Below, one piece after another: positions 43,735 to 52,831 of a stretch of DNA of 64,000 nt. The number at the start of each line of letters is the position of its first letter. Within the stretch, counting starts at the first letter, position 1. The notes beneath the pieces are model-generated. The model was given only the letters and a program-made list of their open reading frames with translations, was not told the DNA's origin and did no database searches. The translations under genes and the position numbers were made by a program. Source of the DNA: Paraburkholderia sp. BL23I1N1 (GTDB lineage Bacteria; Pseudomonadota; Gammaproteobacteria; Burkholderiales; Burkholderiaceae); the NCBI RefSeq assembly GCF_003610295.1, contig NZ_RAPV01000001.1:3720001-3784000 (forward strand), in the 5' to 3' direction.

Positions 43735-44907
43735 ATGGCGGTGGTTCTGTTTCTTCTTTCGTGTCTTTCCCTGCTGATCTGGTGCGTGTTGCTGTTCGCC
43801 CGTGGCGGATTCTGGCGGGCGCGTCCCGCCGCGCCGCTCACGCTCGAACCGCGCGAGACGTGGCCGGCGGTTGTCGCCGTGGTGCCGGCACGCAATGAGG
43901 TCGACGTCATCGGGCAAGCGGTTACCACCCTGCTCGAGCAGGACTATCCGGGCGAGTTCCACGTGATCGTCGTCGACGACCACAGCACCGACGGCACCGC
44001 CGACGCCGCCCGCGCGGCCGCGTTGCAACTGCAATGCCCGGACCGCCTGACGGTCCTGAGCGCGAAGCCGCTGCCGCCGGGCTGGTCCGGCAAGGTGTGG
44101 GCGCAGTCGCAGGGTATCGAGGCGGTGCGCACGCTCGGCCTGCCGGCCGATTTCCTGCTGCTTACCGACGCGGACATCGGCCATCCCGCGGACGCTGTCG
44201 CGCAACTCGCCGTCCGCGCGGATGCGGAAAAGCGCGATCTCGTCTCGCTGATGGTCCGTCTGCGCTGCGATTCGTTCTGGGAGAAGGCGCTGATTCCGGC
44301 CTTCGTGTTCTTCTTCGCCAAGCTGTATCCGTTCTCGTGGGTCAACAACCCGCGCAACCGCACGGCCGCGGCCGCGGGCGGCTGCATGCTGGTCCGGCGC
44401 AGCGCGCTCGAAGAAGCGGGCGGCATCGAGTCGATCCGCGCCGAGCTGATCGACGATTGCAGCCTCGCCGCGCGCATCAAACATCGTGGCACGGGGCGGC
44501 ATCTGATCCGTCTGGATGTGGCGGCGCGCAGCGTGTCGCTGCGTCCTTACGATAGCTGGCGTGACATCTGGAACATGATTGCGCGCACAGCCTTTACGCA
44601 GTTGCGTTACTCGCCGCTGCTGCTGGCGGGCACGCTGCTGGGCATGACGATCATCTACCTGATGCCGCCGGTGGCCGCGCTGGTGCTTGGCCCGCAGGGC
44701 GCGCCGGCGTGGCTTGCCTGGGCGCTGATGTGCTGTGCTTATGCGCCGATGCTCAGCTATTACCGCCGCTCGCCGCTGTGGGCGCCGTTTCTGCCGCTGG
44801 TAGCGTTGTTTTATGTCGGCGCGACGTTTGCGTCGGCGGTGCGCTACTGGCGCGGCAAGGGCGGCCAATGGAAGGCGCGGGTGCAGGCGCCGGTGCAGGA
44901 GCGTTGA
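43735..44907 (+). CDS. hpnB: Hopene-associated glycosyltransferase HpnB
   Basis: The 390-residue protein has an N-terminal membrane segment, a family 2 glycosyltransferase domain (VVPARNEVDVIGQAV, VIVVDDHSTDGTAD, LLTDADIGH) and C-terminal membrane segments (from about 285). HpnB is found in hopanoid loci; its precise acceptor is not established. The start has GAGGG upstream. Confidence 0.93.
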   Translation: MAVVLFLLSCLSLLIWCVLLFARGGFWRARPAAPLTLEPRETWPAVVAVVPARNEVDVIGQAVTTLLEQDYPGEFHVIVVDDHSTDGTADAARAAALQLQCPDRLTVLSAKPLPPGWSGKVWAQSQGIEAVRTLGLPADFLLLTDADIGHPADAVAQLAVRADAEKRDLVSLMVRLRCDSFWEKALIPAFVFFFAKLYPFSWVNNPRNRTAAAAGGCMLVRRSALEEAGGIESIRAELIDDCSLAARIKHRGTGRHLIRLDVAARSVSLRPYDSWRDIWNMIARTAFTQLRYSPLLLAGTLLGMTIIYLMPPVAALVLGPQGAPAWLAWALMCCAYAPMLSYYRRSPLWAPFLPLVALFYVGATFASAVRYWRGKGGQWKARVQAPVQER

Positions 44908-45017
44908 GGGGCGCAAGCGGAGGCAAGAACGTGCCGCGCTGAAGTGGTAGGCAGAGTGCCTCGGCGCCGACGCTGGGCCTTCTGCGTCTGCCGTCCAGGA
45001 TGGTTCGTCTTGTCAGG

Positions 45018-45335
45018 TCAGTCCCCTTCAAGGGTGCGCCCTTCCTCCCACGAAACCGCCGCTGCCTCGTAGATGCCGCCATCGCGGCGGCCGACCGCTA
45101 GCACGACGATATCCGGCGAATTCTCGTTATCGCGGACCAGATAGACCAGCCGGTACCCGATACCCCGCAGCTTGATCTTGTAGCAGTCGACGAGTGGCGA
45201 CCGGAGTTCGGCGCCCGGCACTCTCGGGGTTAGCAGGCGTTTCTTCAGCGCATTCTTGAAAAGCGCTTTGACCGAGCCGTCGAGGTCTGCCCAGTCTTCA
45301 AGTGCTTCAGGTACAAATCGGAGTTCGTGCGCCAT
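45018..45335 (-). CDS. relE: RelE/ParE-type toxin
   Basis: The 105-residue protein has the RelE fold pattern (LRFVPEALEDWADLD, then YKIKLRGIGYRLVYLVRDN and VVLAVGRRDGGIYEAA). RelE toxins cleave mRNA at the ribosome. Its start overlaps the antitoxin stop by 1 bp or more; a Met one codon upstream is also possible. The pair is a mobile-type module sitting inside the hopanoid locus. Confidence 0.9.
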   Translation of the reverse strand: MAHELRFVPEALEDWADLDGSVKALFKNALKKRLLTPRVPGAELRSPLVDCYKIKLRGIGYRLVYLVRDNENSPDIVVLAVGRRDGGIYEAAAVSWEEGRTLEGD

Positions 45336-45586
45336 CACAGGTCGTCGAGATTGACCTTGACCGCGCGTTTCACCGACTTGAGGCGGGACTGTACAAGCGC
45401 CGTCAGCTGGCGCTCGTCGTATAACTCGGCCATCTGAGCCATCAGCTCTGGCGACACCGTGTAGAAGGCTGGACGATTGTGATTGAGCACGGCGACAGGC
45501 TGACCATGCGCCTCTTCGACCACTTTCCCCGGGTTTTGCTTGAATTCCGAGATGCTGACGGTTAGCAGGCTGTGGATGTTTTCCAT
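45335..45586 (-). CDS. relB: Phd/YefM-type antitoxin
   Basis: The 83-residue protein shows the Phd/YefM/StbD N-terminus (VSISEFKQNPGKVVEEAHGQPVAVLNHN), which binds DNA, and a short C-terminal part that should neutralise the toxin. It is upstream of and coupled to relE. An inverted repeat upstream is the expected operator. Confidence 0.9.
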   Translation of the reverse strand: MENIHSLLTVSISEFKQNPGKVVEEAHGQPVAVLNHNRPAFYTVSPELMAQMAELYDERQLTALVQSRLKSVKRAVKVNLDDL

Positions 45587-45595
45587 GGCGACACC

Positions 45596-45621
45596 AAATA
45601 GGTCAAAATTTAGCCCTATTT
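45596..45621. promoter_or_regulatory. Inverted repeat upstream of the toxin-antitoxin operon
   Basis: AAATAGG (45596-45602) and CCTATTT (45615-45621) flank a 12-nt AT-rich centre 10-35 bp upstream of the antitoxin ATG, consistent with an autorepression operator. Confidence 0.55.
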
Positions 45622-45681
45622 TACGCCAGATTTATCCAGTGTGCTCATTCAGCCATTGCGGCTGAGCGATGCACATGACCA

Positions 45682-46257
45682 TCAGCCCTTGGTGAGCATC
45701 ATGTACATCTGGATCACCATGTCGGGCGAAAACGTGAACGGCACCCAGCCGTGGCCGGTGTGGCGCATCACCAGCAGACGGTCGCCATTCGACTGTTTCT
45801 GCACGGCCATGACGGGATTCTTCGTCGAGACGAAGCGCCAGCCCGGCGGGATGCCCGGCGGCGGTTCAGGCGTCATCGAGGCGCGCGCGTTCGACAATTC
45901 CTCGATCAATTGCCCGATCTGCTCGGCACGCAACGCGACCGTCTGACCACCGATGGTCATCGTGATCTCGTTTTGCGCGGGACGGTTGATTTCGAGCGTG
46001 GGCTGCAACTGGGCAGCCCGCGCTTCGCCGGAGGTAGGTGCAGACTCCGCTGCTTCTACCGCGACCGCCGCTGCTTCTGGCGCGACGTCTTCCGCCTTCG
46101 ATCCGGACGCGACATGATTCGCCAGCGGCGCTTCCTGCGTGGCGGTTGCTGCGACTGCGGGTGTCTCTGGGATGTTTTCGGCCTGTGGGGCCACGACAGC
46201 CTGGATAAGCTGATCGACGCCCATTTCCAGCGCGCCGAGCTGTTCGTGAAGATTCAT
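45682..46257 (-). CDS. Conserved protein of unknown function
   Basis: The 191-residue protein has an Ala/Glu/Pro-rich, probably disordered first half (to about residue 90) and a folded second half (ITMTIGGQTVALRAEQIGQLIEEL, then PPGWRFVSTKNPVMAVQKQ and VMRHTGHGWVPFTFSPDMV). No signal peptide or membrane span. I do not recognise its family; codon use and RBS support coding. Confidence 0.72.
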   Translation of the reverse strand: MNLHEQLGALEMGVDQLIQAVVAPQAENIPETPAVAATATQEAPLANHVASGSKAEDVAPEAAAVAVEAAESAPTSGEARAAQLQPTLEINRPAQNEITMTIGGQTVALRAEQIGQLIEELSNARASMTPEPPPGIPPGWRFVSTKNPVMAVQKQSNGDRLLVMRHTGHGWVPFTFSPDMVIQMYMMLTKG

Positions 46258-46399
46258 GCGAGGTTTCTCTGGTAAGACCTACGATTTTACCTGCTGCGCG
46301 TAGGCTTTTACCTGTCGCAAACACAGTGACGTTGTAACAAAGTGCATGCAGGCCGCGCCGGATCGCCCGGCGCGGCGTGACCTGATCGTCATGCACGCA

Positions 46400-47410
46400 T
46401 CAGGACTTCAAATACCCGCTTTGCCTGAACCATTCGATCGCATCGCTCAAGCCTTCGCGATAGGGCCGCGCGCGATAGCCGAGTTCGCGTTCCGCTCTCG
46501 CCGACGTGAAGTACATCTTGTTCTTCGACATTTTCAACCCGTCGACAGTGAGGAACGGTTCGCGTTTTGTGATCTTGGCGACTGCTTCGGCGCCCGCGGC
46601 GAGCGGATACAGCGGCCAGCGCGGCAAACTCAAGGTCGGTGCCTTGCGGCCCGTCAGCGCCGCGATATCCGCGAGCATCTGTTGCAGCGGCAGATTTTCG
46701 CCGCCGAGAATGTAGCGCTCGCCGATCTTGCCGCGCTCGAGCGCGAGAAAATGGCCGGCGGCCACGTCGTCCACGTGCACGAGATTCAGCCCCGTATCGA
46801 CGAACGCGGGAATCTTGCCGAGCGCCGCTTCGACGATGATGCGTCCGGTCGGCGTCGGCTTGACGTCGCGCGGACCGATCGGCGTGGATGGATTGACGAT
46901 CACGGCCGGCAGGCCGTCCTCGGCGATCATGCGCTCCACCGCGCGTTCGGCCAGCACCTTGCTGCGCTTGTACACGCCGATTGCCTGGTCGGCTTTGAGC
47001 GGCGAGCCCTCGTCCGCGGACTGGCCGGAACTCGTGACTTTCAGCGTGGCCACACTGCTCGTATAGACGATGCGCTCGACCCCTTCCTTCAGCGCCGCGC
47101 GCATGGTGGCCTCGGTGCCTTCGAGATTCGAGCGCTCGATTTCGCTCGGGTCCGGCGCCCACAGCCGATAGTCCGCTGCGACGTGCAGCAGATAACGCAC
47201 GCCGCGTAGCGCGTTGCGCATGGATGCTTCGTCGCGCATGTCGCCGACGACGATTTCCGCGTCCAGCGACTCGACGTTTTTGCGCGAACTGGTGGCGCGC
47301 ACCAGCACGCGCACCTTGAAACCTTTTTGCTGCGCGATGCGCGCCACCGACGAGCCGACGAAGCCGGAAGCGCCGGTCACGAGCACGAGATCGCGATTCT
47401 GTTCGGTCAT
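46400..47410 (-). CDS. hpnA: Hopanoid-associated NAD-dependent epimerase HpnA
   Basis: The 336-residue short-chain/epimerase protein has TGASGFVGSSVARIA at the N-terminus, the catalytic YKRSK (YxxxK) near residue 148, and a TSSVAT segment. HpnA is placed in hopanoid clusters as a sugar epimerase or dihydroflavonol-4-reductase-like enzyme; the substrate is not established. It transcribes toward the orphan gene at 45.7 kb. Confidence 0.92.
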   Translation of the reverse strand: MTEQNRDLVLVTGASGFVGSSVARIAQQKGFKVRVLVRATSSRKNVESLDAEIVVGDMRDEASMRNALRGVRYLLHVAADYRLWAPDPSEIERSNLEGTEATMRAALKEGVERIVYTSSVATLKVTSSGQSADEGSPLKADQAIGVYKRSKVLAERAVERMIAEDGLPAVIVNPSTPIGPRDVKPTPTGRIIVEAALGKIPAFVDTGLNLVHVDDVAAGHFLALERGKIGERYILGGENLPLQQMLADIAALTGRKAPTLSLPRWPLYPLAAGAEAVAKITKREPFLTVDGLKMSKNKMYFTSARAERELGYRARPYREGLSDAIEWFRQSGYLKS

Positions 47411-47577
47411 TCTGTTTCATTCCCTGCGTGACAGTCGACGGATTGTACGTGTCGCGCGTACCGCGTGTCGCGCCGGTCGGCCGAGGTGCAGGTGAACTGA
47501 GACGCCGCCGAGCATTCTCGTCGCGACGCGACTAGAATGCCGGCTTGAAAGATTTGCGTTGCATAGGAGAGGATGGC

Positions 47578-47871
47578 ATGGCCCCGGATCTGGATCAGCG
47601 GATCGAAACGTATTACGTGCGAGTGCGCGGCACCGTGCAGGGCGTTGGCTTTCGCCACGCCACCGTGCGGCAGGCCCACGCGCTCGGTATCAAGGGATGG
47701 GTGGCGAATCTCGACGACGGTTCCGTCGAAGCCATGTTGCAGGGCTCGGCCAACCAGGTCGACCGGATGCTGTCATGGTTGCGTCACGGGCCGCCGGCGG
47801 CGCGCGTCACCGAGGTGACCGGTGAAGAGCGCGCGACGGAAAAACGTTTTGAGCGTTTTGAGCAGCACTGA
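47578..47871 (+). CDS. acyP: Acylphosphatase
   Basis: The 97-residue protein has the acylphosphatase signature (VRGTVQGVGFRHATVRQA, with catalytic Arg, and GWVANLDDGSVEAMLQG with Asn). It hydrolyses carboxyl-phosphate bonds of small molecules. An AGGAGAGG site precedes the ATG. It converges on egtD across a short tandem repeat. Confidence 0.95.
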   Translation: MAPDLDQRIETYYVRVRGTVQGVGFRHATVRQAHALGIKGWVANLDDGSVEAMLQGSANQVDRMLSWLRHGPPAARVTEVTGEERATEKRFERFEQH

Positions 47872-47918
47872 GACAGCACTGAGACAGCACTGAGGTGGCA
47901 CTGAGGTGGCACTGAGCG
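47864..47918. repeat. 11-bp tandem repeat x5
   Basis: Five copies of AGCACTGAGAC and its variants (AGCACTGAGGT, GGCACTGAGGT, GGCACTGAGCG) fill the gap between the acyP and egtD stop codons. The first copy supplies the acyP stop. Confidence 0.9.
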
Positions 47919-48902
47919 CTAGCGCGCCACCAGCAAACTCTCCGCGAATCCCCAGCCGTCTTCGATCCACTGATGGCTGCACATGAAGCCGGCGTCGTTG
48001 GCGATCGCGGGCACCTCGTCAGCGCGATATTTGTGGCTGCTCTCGGTCCAGATCGTTTCGCCTGCTTTGAGCGAGACCGTCAGTTGCGCGGCGCCCACGT
48101 GCGCGGTGACGTCGCGTTTCGCCCGCAGATGCATCTCGATGCTGCGCGCGTCCGGATTGAAGCGCGCGACGTGCTCGAAGGCATCGAGCGGAAAATCGCC
48201 TTCGAGTTCGCGATTGATGCGCGCCAGCAGATTCAGATTGAACGATGCGGTCACACCGATCGCATCGTCGTAAGCAGCCACGAGCACGGGGGTCGGCTTG
48301 ATCAGATCCGTGCCGAGCAGCAGCGCGTCGCCTGGCGCCAGCATGTTGCGGATATCGCGCAGAAAACGCGTCGCCGCGAGTCTGCCGAAATTACCGATCG
48401 TACTGCCAAGAAACAGCACGAGTAACCGTTCGTCCTCCGCGCGGTCCTTGCTCACCTCGGCGAGTCCCGCCAGGTAATCGCGTTCATAACCGACGATCGA
48501 AATCCGCTCGATGTCGCCCAGTTCGCGCCTGCACAACTGCAATGCGCTGCGCGAAATTTCAATCGGACAGTACGAAGTAGGGCGCTTTTTACACAGTGCT
48601 TCCAGAATGCGCCGCGTTTTGCGTCCGCTGCCGCTGCCCAGTTCGGCGACGGTCACGTCGTGCGGCAGATGCGCGACGATATCCGCCGCGTGCTTTGCGA
48701 GCAGCCGCTCCTCGGCGCGTGTCACGCCATATTCGGGCAGTACGGTGATCACTTCGAATAGCGCGGAGCCGACTTCGTCATACAGATACTTCGACGGCAG
48801 TTCTTTTTGCGGTGCGTGGGTGAGTCCGGCGCGCACCTCGGCGGCGAAGGCGGCGCGTAGTAGATCGGGCGATGCGTCGAGCGAGAGGGCTGGCTGGGTC
48901 AT
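47919..48902 (-). CDS. egtD: L-histidine N-alpha-methyltransferase EgtD
   Basis: The 327-residue SAM-dependent enzyme matches EgtD, which trimethylates histidine to hercynine, the first step of ergothioneine synthesis. Visible segments include KYLYDEVGSALFE, AELGSGSGRKTR and FLGSTIGNF. I chose the ATG with CTGGAG upstream; a GTG six codons earlier is less likely. EgtB, the usual partner, is not in the window. Confidence 0.94.
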   Translation of the reverse strand: MTQPALSLDASPDLLRAAFAAEVRAGLTHAPQKELPSKYLYDEVGSALFEVITVLPEYGVTRAEERLLAKHAADIVAHLPHDVTVAELGSGSGRKTRRILEALCKKRPTSYCPIEISRSALQLCRRELGDIERISIVGYERDYLAGLAEVSKDRAEDERLLVLFLGSTIGNFGRLAATRFLRDIRNMLAPGDALLLGTDLIKPTPVLVAAYDDAIGVTASFNLNLLARINRELEGDFPLDAFEHVARFNPDARSIEMHLRAKRDVTAHVGAAQLTVSLKAGETIWTESSHKYRADEVPAIANDAGFMCSHQWIEDGWGFAESLLVAR

Positions 48903-49478
48903 GCTGGCTCCAGTAGTCACATTCGATGAGCGGGATTACAGGCTAGGCGGCATGCGCGGTGAAACGCAGTGGCTGCATGCCGTGGGAAAGAAGGGCTGGC
49001 CCGGTCCACGTGGACTGTCTGTGCCGGCCCGGCTCATTGATGCTGCAGACGACGGTTGAAAATGACGGTTGCGACGGATATCCAAGGTGTCCCGGATGAC
49101 GTTGCAAACGGTGTCGCCAGACTTCGTAGCAAGATTCGCGCTTGAGCAACAGCGCAGGAGGTTGCCGGTGTTGCAGTTGCGGATTCGCCTGGCGCGCGTG
49201 AAGTTATGTTTTAGTGCATCGGAGCGCGATGCGCATGGGAAAAATTGCTGCTATTTGCAAGGAGCATGCGGGCATGTTGGCCGGGAACCCGTCTAGAATG
49301 CCCGCTTGCATCGCCTATCGAAGATAAAAATGTGGCGCTTGATCTGCACTTCAGCCGCACTGCCAATCTGTGAGACTTCACTTCTAATGACAACAACTCG
49401 TGGCGCGCAGCCATATGCTGTGCCGCATACACCCGCATCCGCATCGCACGCCAAACCGATTGCGCCACGGGCCGCGCA
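48903..49478. other. Divergent intergenic region egtD / rarD
   Basis: A 576-bp gap holds promoters for two divergent genes. I see short frames only and no credible RNA or repeat. Confidence 0.5.
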
Positions 49479-50375
49479 ATGAACCAGTATGACCCAAAGT
49501 GCGGTATCGCGTTGTCAGTCGGCGCGTCGGCGATGTTTGCTTTACTGTCCGCTTACGCCAAGCTGCTTGCGCCGCTGAGCGGCCTTGACATTTTCGCGTG
49601 GCGCGTCGTGTGGACCGTGCCTGGCGCGCTGTTGCTGATCGTGTTGCGCAAATGCCTGCCTATTCTCCGGTGGCTTCTTTACCGCATGGTGACGGAGCCG
49701 ACGCTCGGCGCGGCGATGGTTGTCAGCGCAGTTTTGCTGGGCGCGCAGTTGTGGGTGTTTCTATGGGCGCCGCTGCATGGCCGCATGCTTGAAGTCTCGC
49801 TCGGTTATTTTCTGCTGCCGCTCGTGATGGTGCTGCTGGGCCGCTTCTATTATCACGAGCGCCTCGACGGTTTGCAGTGGCTCGCTGTGATATTCGCCGC
49901 TTTGGGCGTCGCGCATGAACTGTGGATGACGGGCGCTTTTTCGTGGCCCACCTTGCTCGTCGCGCTCGGCTATCCGCCGTATTTCGTGCTGCGCCGCAAA
50001 ATCAACCAGGATTCGCTGGCCATGTTTACGGTGGAAATGGCGCTGCTGTTGCCGGCGGCGGCTGTGTTCGTCGTCATCGGCGGGTCGCTCGCGGCGATCG
50101 GCGACCGTATCGACATGTGGTGCCTGCTCTTGCCAGGGCTCGGCGCGCTCAGCACCATTGCGCTGGCTTCGTATCTGAAGGCGAGCCGTTTATTGCCGAT
50201 CGCGTTGTTCGGTATCCTCGGGTATGTCGAACCGGTGTTGCTCGTGTTTGTCTCGATCACGTTGCTCGGCGAGACGCTCAGCGCCACGCAGATAGCCACG
50301 TATATTCCGATCTGGATTGCGGTTGCGCTGACGGCATTGCATAGCGTACGGCTCGTTGGGTTTGCGCAGCGCTAA
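49479..50375 (+). CDS. rarD: RarD family EamA-type transporter
   Basis: The 298-residue inner-membrane protein has about ten hydrophobic segments and RarD signature stretches (GIALSVGASAMFALLSAYAK, WRVVWTVPGALLL, ASYLKASRLLPIALFGILGYVEP). RarD proteins belong to the drug/metabolite transporter superfamily; RarD was first linked to chloramphenicol resistance. Substrate here is unknown. Confidence 0.92.
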   Translation: MNQYDPKCGIALSVGASAMFALLSAYAKLLAPLSGLDIFAWRVVWTVPGALLLIVLRKCLPILRWLLYRMVTEPTLGAAMVVSAVLLGAQLWVFLWAPLHGRMLEVSLGYFLLPLVMVLLGRFYYHERLDGLQWLAVIFAALGVAHELWMTGAFSWPTLLVALGYPPYFVLRRKINQDSLAMFTVEMALLLPAAAVFVVIGGSLAAIGDRIDMWCLLLPGLGALSTIALASYLKASRLLPIALFGILGYVEPVLLVFVSITLLGETLSATQIATYIPIWIAVALTALHSVRLVGFAQR

Positions 50376-50464
50376 GGCGCGTTGGTTGAGTCGCGGCGGG
50401 TGATTGAGTTGGGGCGATGCAGCGCGCAGCGTTGACCTTTGGCCGCCGAATCACGCGCCGCGGT

Positions 50465-51004
50465 TCAGCGGTGCGCTGCCGCGCGATCCGCATTGATACG
50501 CGTCGCGCCGACCTGCGCCTCGATCGCTTCACGCAGCGCCGGCCGCCAGTCAAAACCGAACAACGCTTCCGCGAGGACGAATAGCGGCCCGATCAGCAGA
50601 CCAATCACATCGTCGACAAAGGCCGGCTTGCGATGTTCGTAGGCGACGTGGCCGATGAACTGAAACACCCAGCCGACCACGAAGAGTCCAATGCCCGAGG
50701 CGAGCCAGGTGAGCGTCGTTTGCGCGGCGAGCCACTGTCCGCATGCAACGCACACTACCGATACCACGGCCATCATCACGCCGAGCGGCACGTCGAGCAC
50801 GAGGTAATAGACGGTCGCCGCGGCGAACAGCACCCACGCGGGCGATACGGTGAGCGGCAGCGCGCCCAGGCCAAAAGCCGGCCGGCTCAACAACACCGCC
50901 AGCGCCAGCACGATCATCGGAATGCCGATGAAATGCGTGGCGATATTGCGCCGGTCGCGATGATAGGCCGCGTATTGCGTAAGCTGTTGCGTCAGCGTTC
51001 TCAT
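50465..51004 (-). CDS. DUF962 / Mpo1-like membrane protein
   Basis: The 179-residue protein has the Mpo1/YGL010w pattern: HRDRRNIATHFIGIPMIVLA at the N-terminus and FQFIGHVAYEHRKPA in the middle, with four hydrophobic segments. Yeast Mpo1 is an iron-dependent dioxygenase that alpha-oxidises 2-hydroxy fatty acids; the His residues are kept here. Bacterial function is less well known. Confidence 0.9.
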   Translation of the reverse strand: MRTLTQQLTQYAAYHRDRRNIATHFIGIPMIVLALAVLLSRPAFGLGALPLTVSPAWVLFAAATVYYLVLDVPLGVMMAVVSVVCVACGQWLAAQTTLTWLASGIGLFVVGWVFQFIGHVAYEHRKPAFVDDVIGLLIGPLFVLAEALFGFDWRPALREAIEAQVGATRINADRAAAHR

Positions 51005-51095
51005 GGATGCCGCTCCTCAATCAAAGTCAGCATAATCGCGGGCAGCGAAATATGAAACCATCGGGTAACCGACAATCGGGCACGAATACCGTTCT

Positions 51096-51818
51096 ATGAC
51101 TGCGCGTTTTTCATCGAATGAGCTTGCCACGCTGCTCGAGCGCAGCGCGTGGTTCCGCTCGGCGCCGGCCGCCATGCAGGCGCAGTTGATCCAGGCGGGG
51201 CGTGCCGAGCGCCTGGCGGCCGGCGAACGGCTCTTCACGCGCGGCGATTCCGACGACGGCCTCTACGCCGTGCTCGACGGTCTGGTGCGAATCGGCGCGG
51301 CGAGTCCGGCCGGCAAGGAAGCGTTGCTCGCGGTCATCGAGCCGGTCAACTGGTTCGGCGAGATCGCGCTGTTCGATAACCGCCCGCGAACCCATGATGC
51401 GTATGCCGAACGCGATTCCGAACTGTTTCACGTACCGCGCGCCGCGCTTGCTACGCTGCTCCAACGCACGCCCGAGTATTGGCACGTTTTCGGTTTGTTG
51501 TTGACGCAAAAACTGCGCCTCGCTTTCGACGCCATAGAAGAAGCCGCCTTGCTTCCCGCCGCGCCGCGCGTGGCGCGCCGGCTGCTGTTGATGGCGGGCG
51601 GCTACGGCGAACCCGGCGCATCGCGGCGTGTACTCAAAGTGCCACAGGAGGACCTGGCGATGATGCTGGCTTTGTCGCGGCAGACGATCAATCAGGTACT
51701 CAAGCAGTTCGAAACGCAGGGCGCGTTGAAGCTGGGCTATGCGGAAATCGAAATCACGGACGTGCAAAAGCTCAGCGCGCTAGCCAATCTGAATCCGGCA
51801 GGAGATGGATCGAACTGA
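51096..51818 (+). CDS. Crp/Fnr family transcriptional regulator
   Basis: The 240-residue protein has an N-terminal cyclic-nucleotide-binding fold (about 25-130: AGERLFTRGDSDDGLYAVLDG, later WFGEIALFDNRPRT) and a C-terminal winged helix (VPQEDLAMMLALSRQTINQVLKQFE). It lacks the Fnr cysteine cluster, so it does not sense oxygen in that way. A target cannot be read from the sequence. Confidence 0.94.
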   Translation: MTARFSSNELATLLERSAWFRSAPAAMQAQLIQAGRAERLAAGERLFTRGDSDDGLYAVLDGLVRIGAASPAGKEALLAVIEPVNWFGEIALFDNRPRTHDAYAERDSELFHVPRAALATLLQRTPEYWHVFGLLLTQKLRLAFDAIEEAALLPAAPRVARRLLLMAGGYGEPGASRRVLKVPQEDLAMMLALSRQTINQVLKQFETQGALKLGYAEIEITDVQKLSALANLNPAGDGSN

Positions 51819-51944
51819 GTCGCGCTGAGGTCCCGCGCGGCGTGTCGTGTTACGAATGCAGCGCCTGGACGCAAGTTTGCGCCACGAATGATGAACTGAT
51901 TCGCGGCGCAGTTGCATGCACATTGAAGCGCAACCCGCTATTCG

Positions 51945-52829
51945 TTAGCTCATCGCCCCGGCAAACTCGGCGCGCAGGTCTTGCAACCTGTCGCGCGCGG
52001 TGCTCACGCGCTCGACGAGTTGTGCCGAAGCGCGCGTGATCGGCATGCGCGTTTCGTCGGTCATCGCGTGATCGAATGCCAGCATCGCCTTGATCGCGGA
52101 CGGATTGGGCGCGGAGAACAGCAGACGCAGCACGGGCAGCAAGCAGGCGAACAGATTGCGCGCATCCGCGTCGCGATGGGTTGCGATCAATTCCTGTACC
52201 GCAACCAGAAGATCCGCGCAAACGTGGGCACTCGCCAGAATGCCGCCGGAACCGCCGTTGTTCAGGCAGTCGTCCAGTGCTTCGTCGGTACCGCATAGCA
52301 CGTTGATTGGCAGGCCGCGCAGCTTGCTGAAGTGTTCCTTGACGCATTCCTTGATCGCGACGATGTTGCCGTGCTCGACGAGGCGCGCAACCGTGTCCGG
52401 CTGGATCGTCACGCCGGTTCGATGCGGCACGTTGTACAAAACGATAGGGCGTTCGGTGGCGAGCGCGACCTGTTCGAAATGCCATTGCATGCCGGCCTGA
52501 TCCGGACAGACGTACGACGGTGCAGATACCAGGTAACCCGCGCAATCCCAGCGTTCATAGCGCTGAATATCGTGCAGGACGTCGTGGGTGTTGGAACCGC
52601 CAACGCCGATCAGCATCGGCAGACGCGAGCCGATTACATCGGTCAGCGCCTGCAACACGGTGAGGCGTTCGGATTCCTGTAACAAAGCGGCTTCGCCCGT
52701 CGTGCTCAAGGCGACAAAACCACTGATCTCCGTACGCAGGTAGTTGTCCGCGAGACGCTGCAACGCGTCGACGTCGACTTCGCCGTTACGCAACGGTGTA
52801 ACGATGGGCAGCCAGATTCCTGAAAACAT
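51945..52829 (-). CDS. dapA: 4-hydroxy-tetrahydrodipicolinate synthase
   Basis: The 294-residue TIM-barrel protein condenses pyruvate and aspartate semialdehyde in lysine/diaminopimelate synthesis. The Schiff-base Lys is in IVAIKECVKEH (about 163), with TTGEAALL (about 43), YNVPHRTG (about 134, Tyr and Arg) also typical of DapA. It follows the hypothetical gene at 52832 by 2 bp, in one operon. It may be a second copy; other members of this family (N-acetylneuraminate lyase type) are less likely from the motifs. Confidence 0.91.
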   Translation of the reverse strand: MFSGIWLPIVTPLRNGEVDVDALQRLADNYLRTEISGFVALSTTGEAALLQESERLTVLQALTDVIGSRLPMLIGVGGSNTHDVLHDIQRYERWDCAGYLVSAPSYVCPDQAGMQWHFEQVALATERPIVLYNVPHRTGVTIQPDTVARLVEHGNIVAIKECVKEHFSKLRGLPINVLCGTDEALDDCLNNGGSGGILASAHVCADLLVAVQELIATHRDADARNLFACLLPVLRLLFSAPNPSAIKAMLAFDHAMTDETRMPITRASAQLVERVSTARDRLQDLRAEFAGAMS

Positions 52830-52831
52830 GA

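Noticed and set aside
51479-52039. 186-residue plus-strand frame spanning the end of the Crp/Fnr gene
   Set aside because: It is an alternative frame of the regulator gene and continues antisense to dapA.
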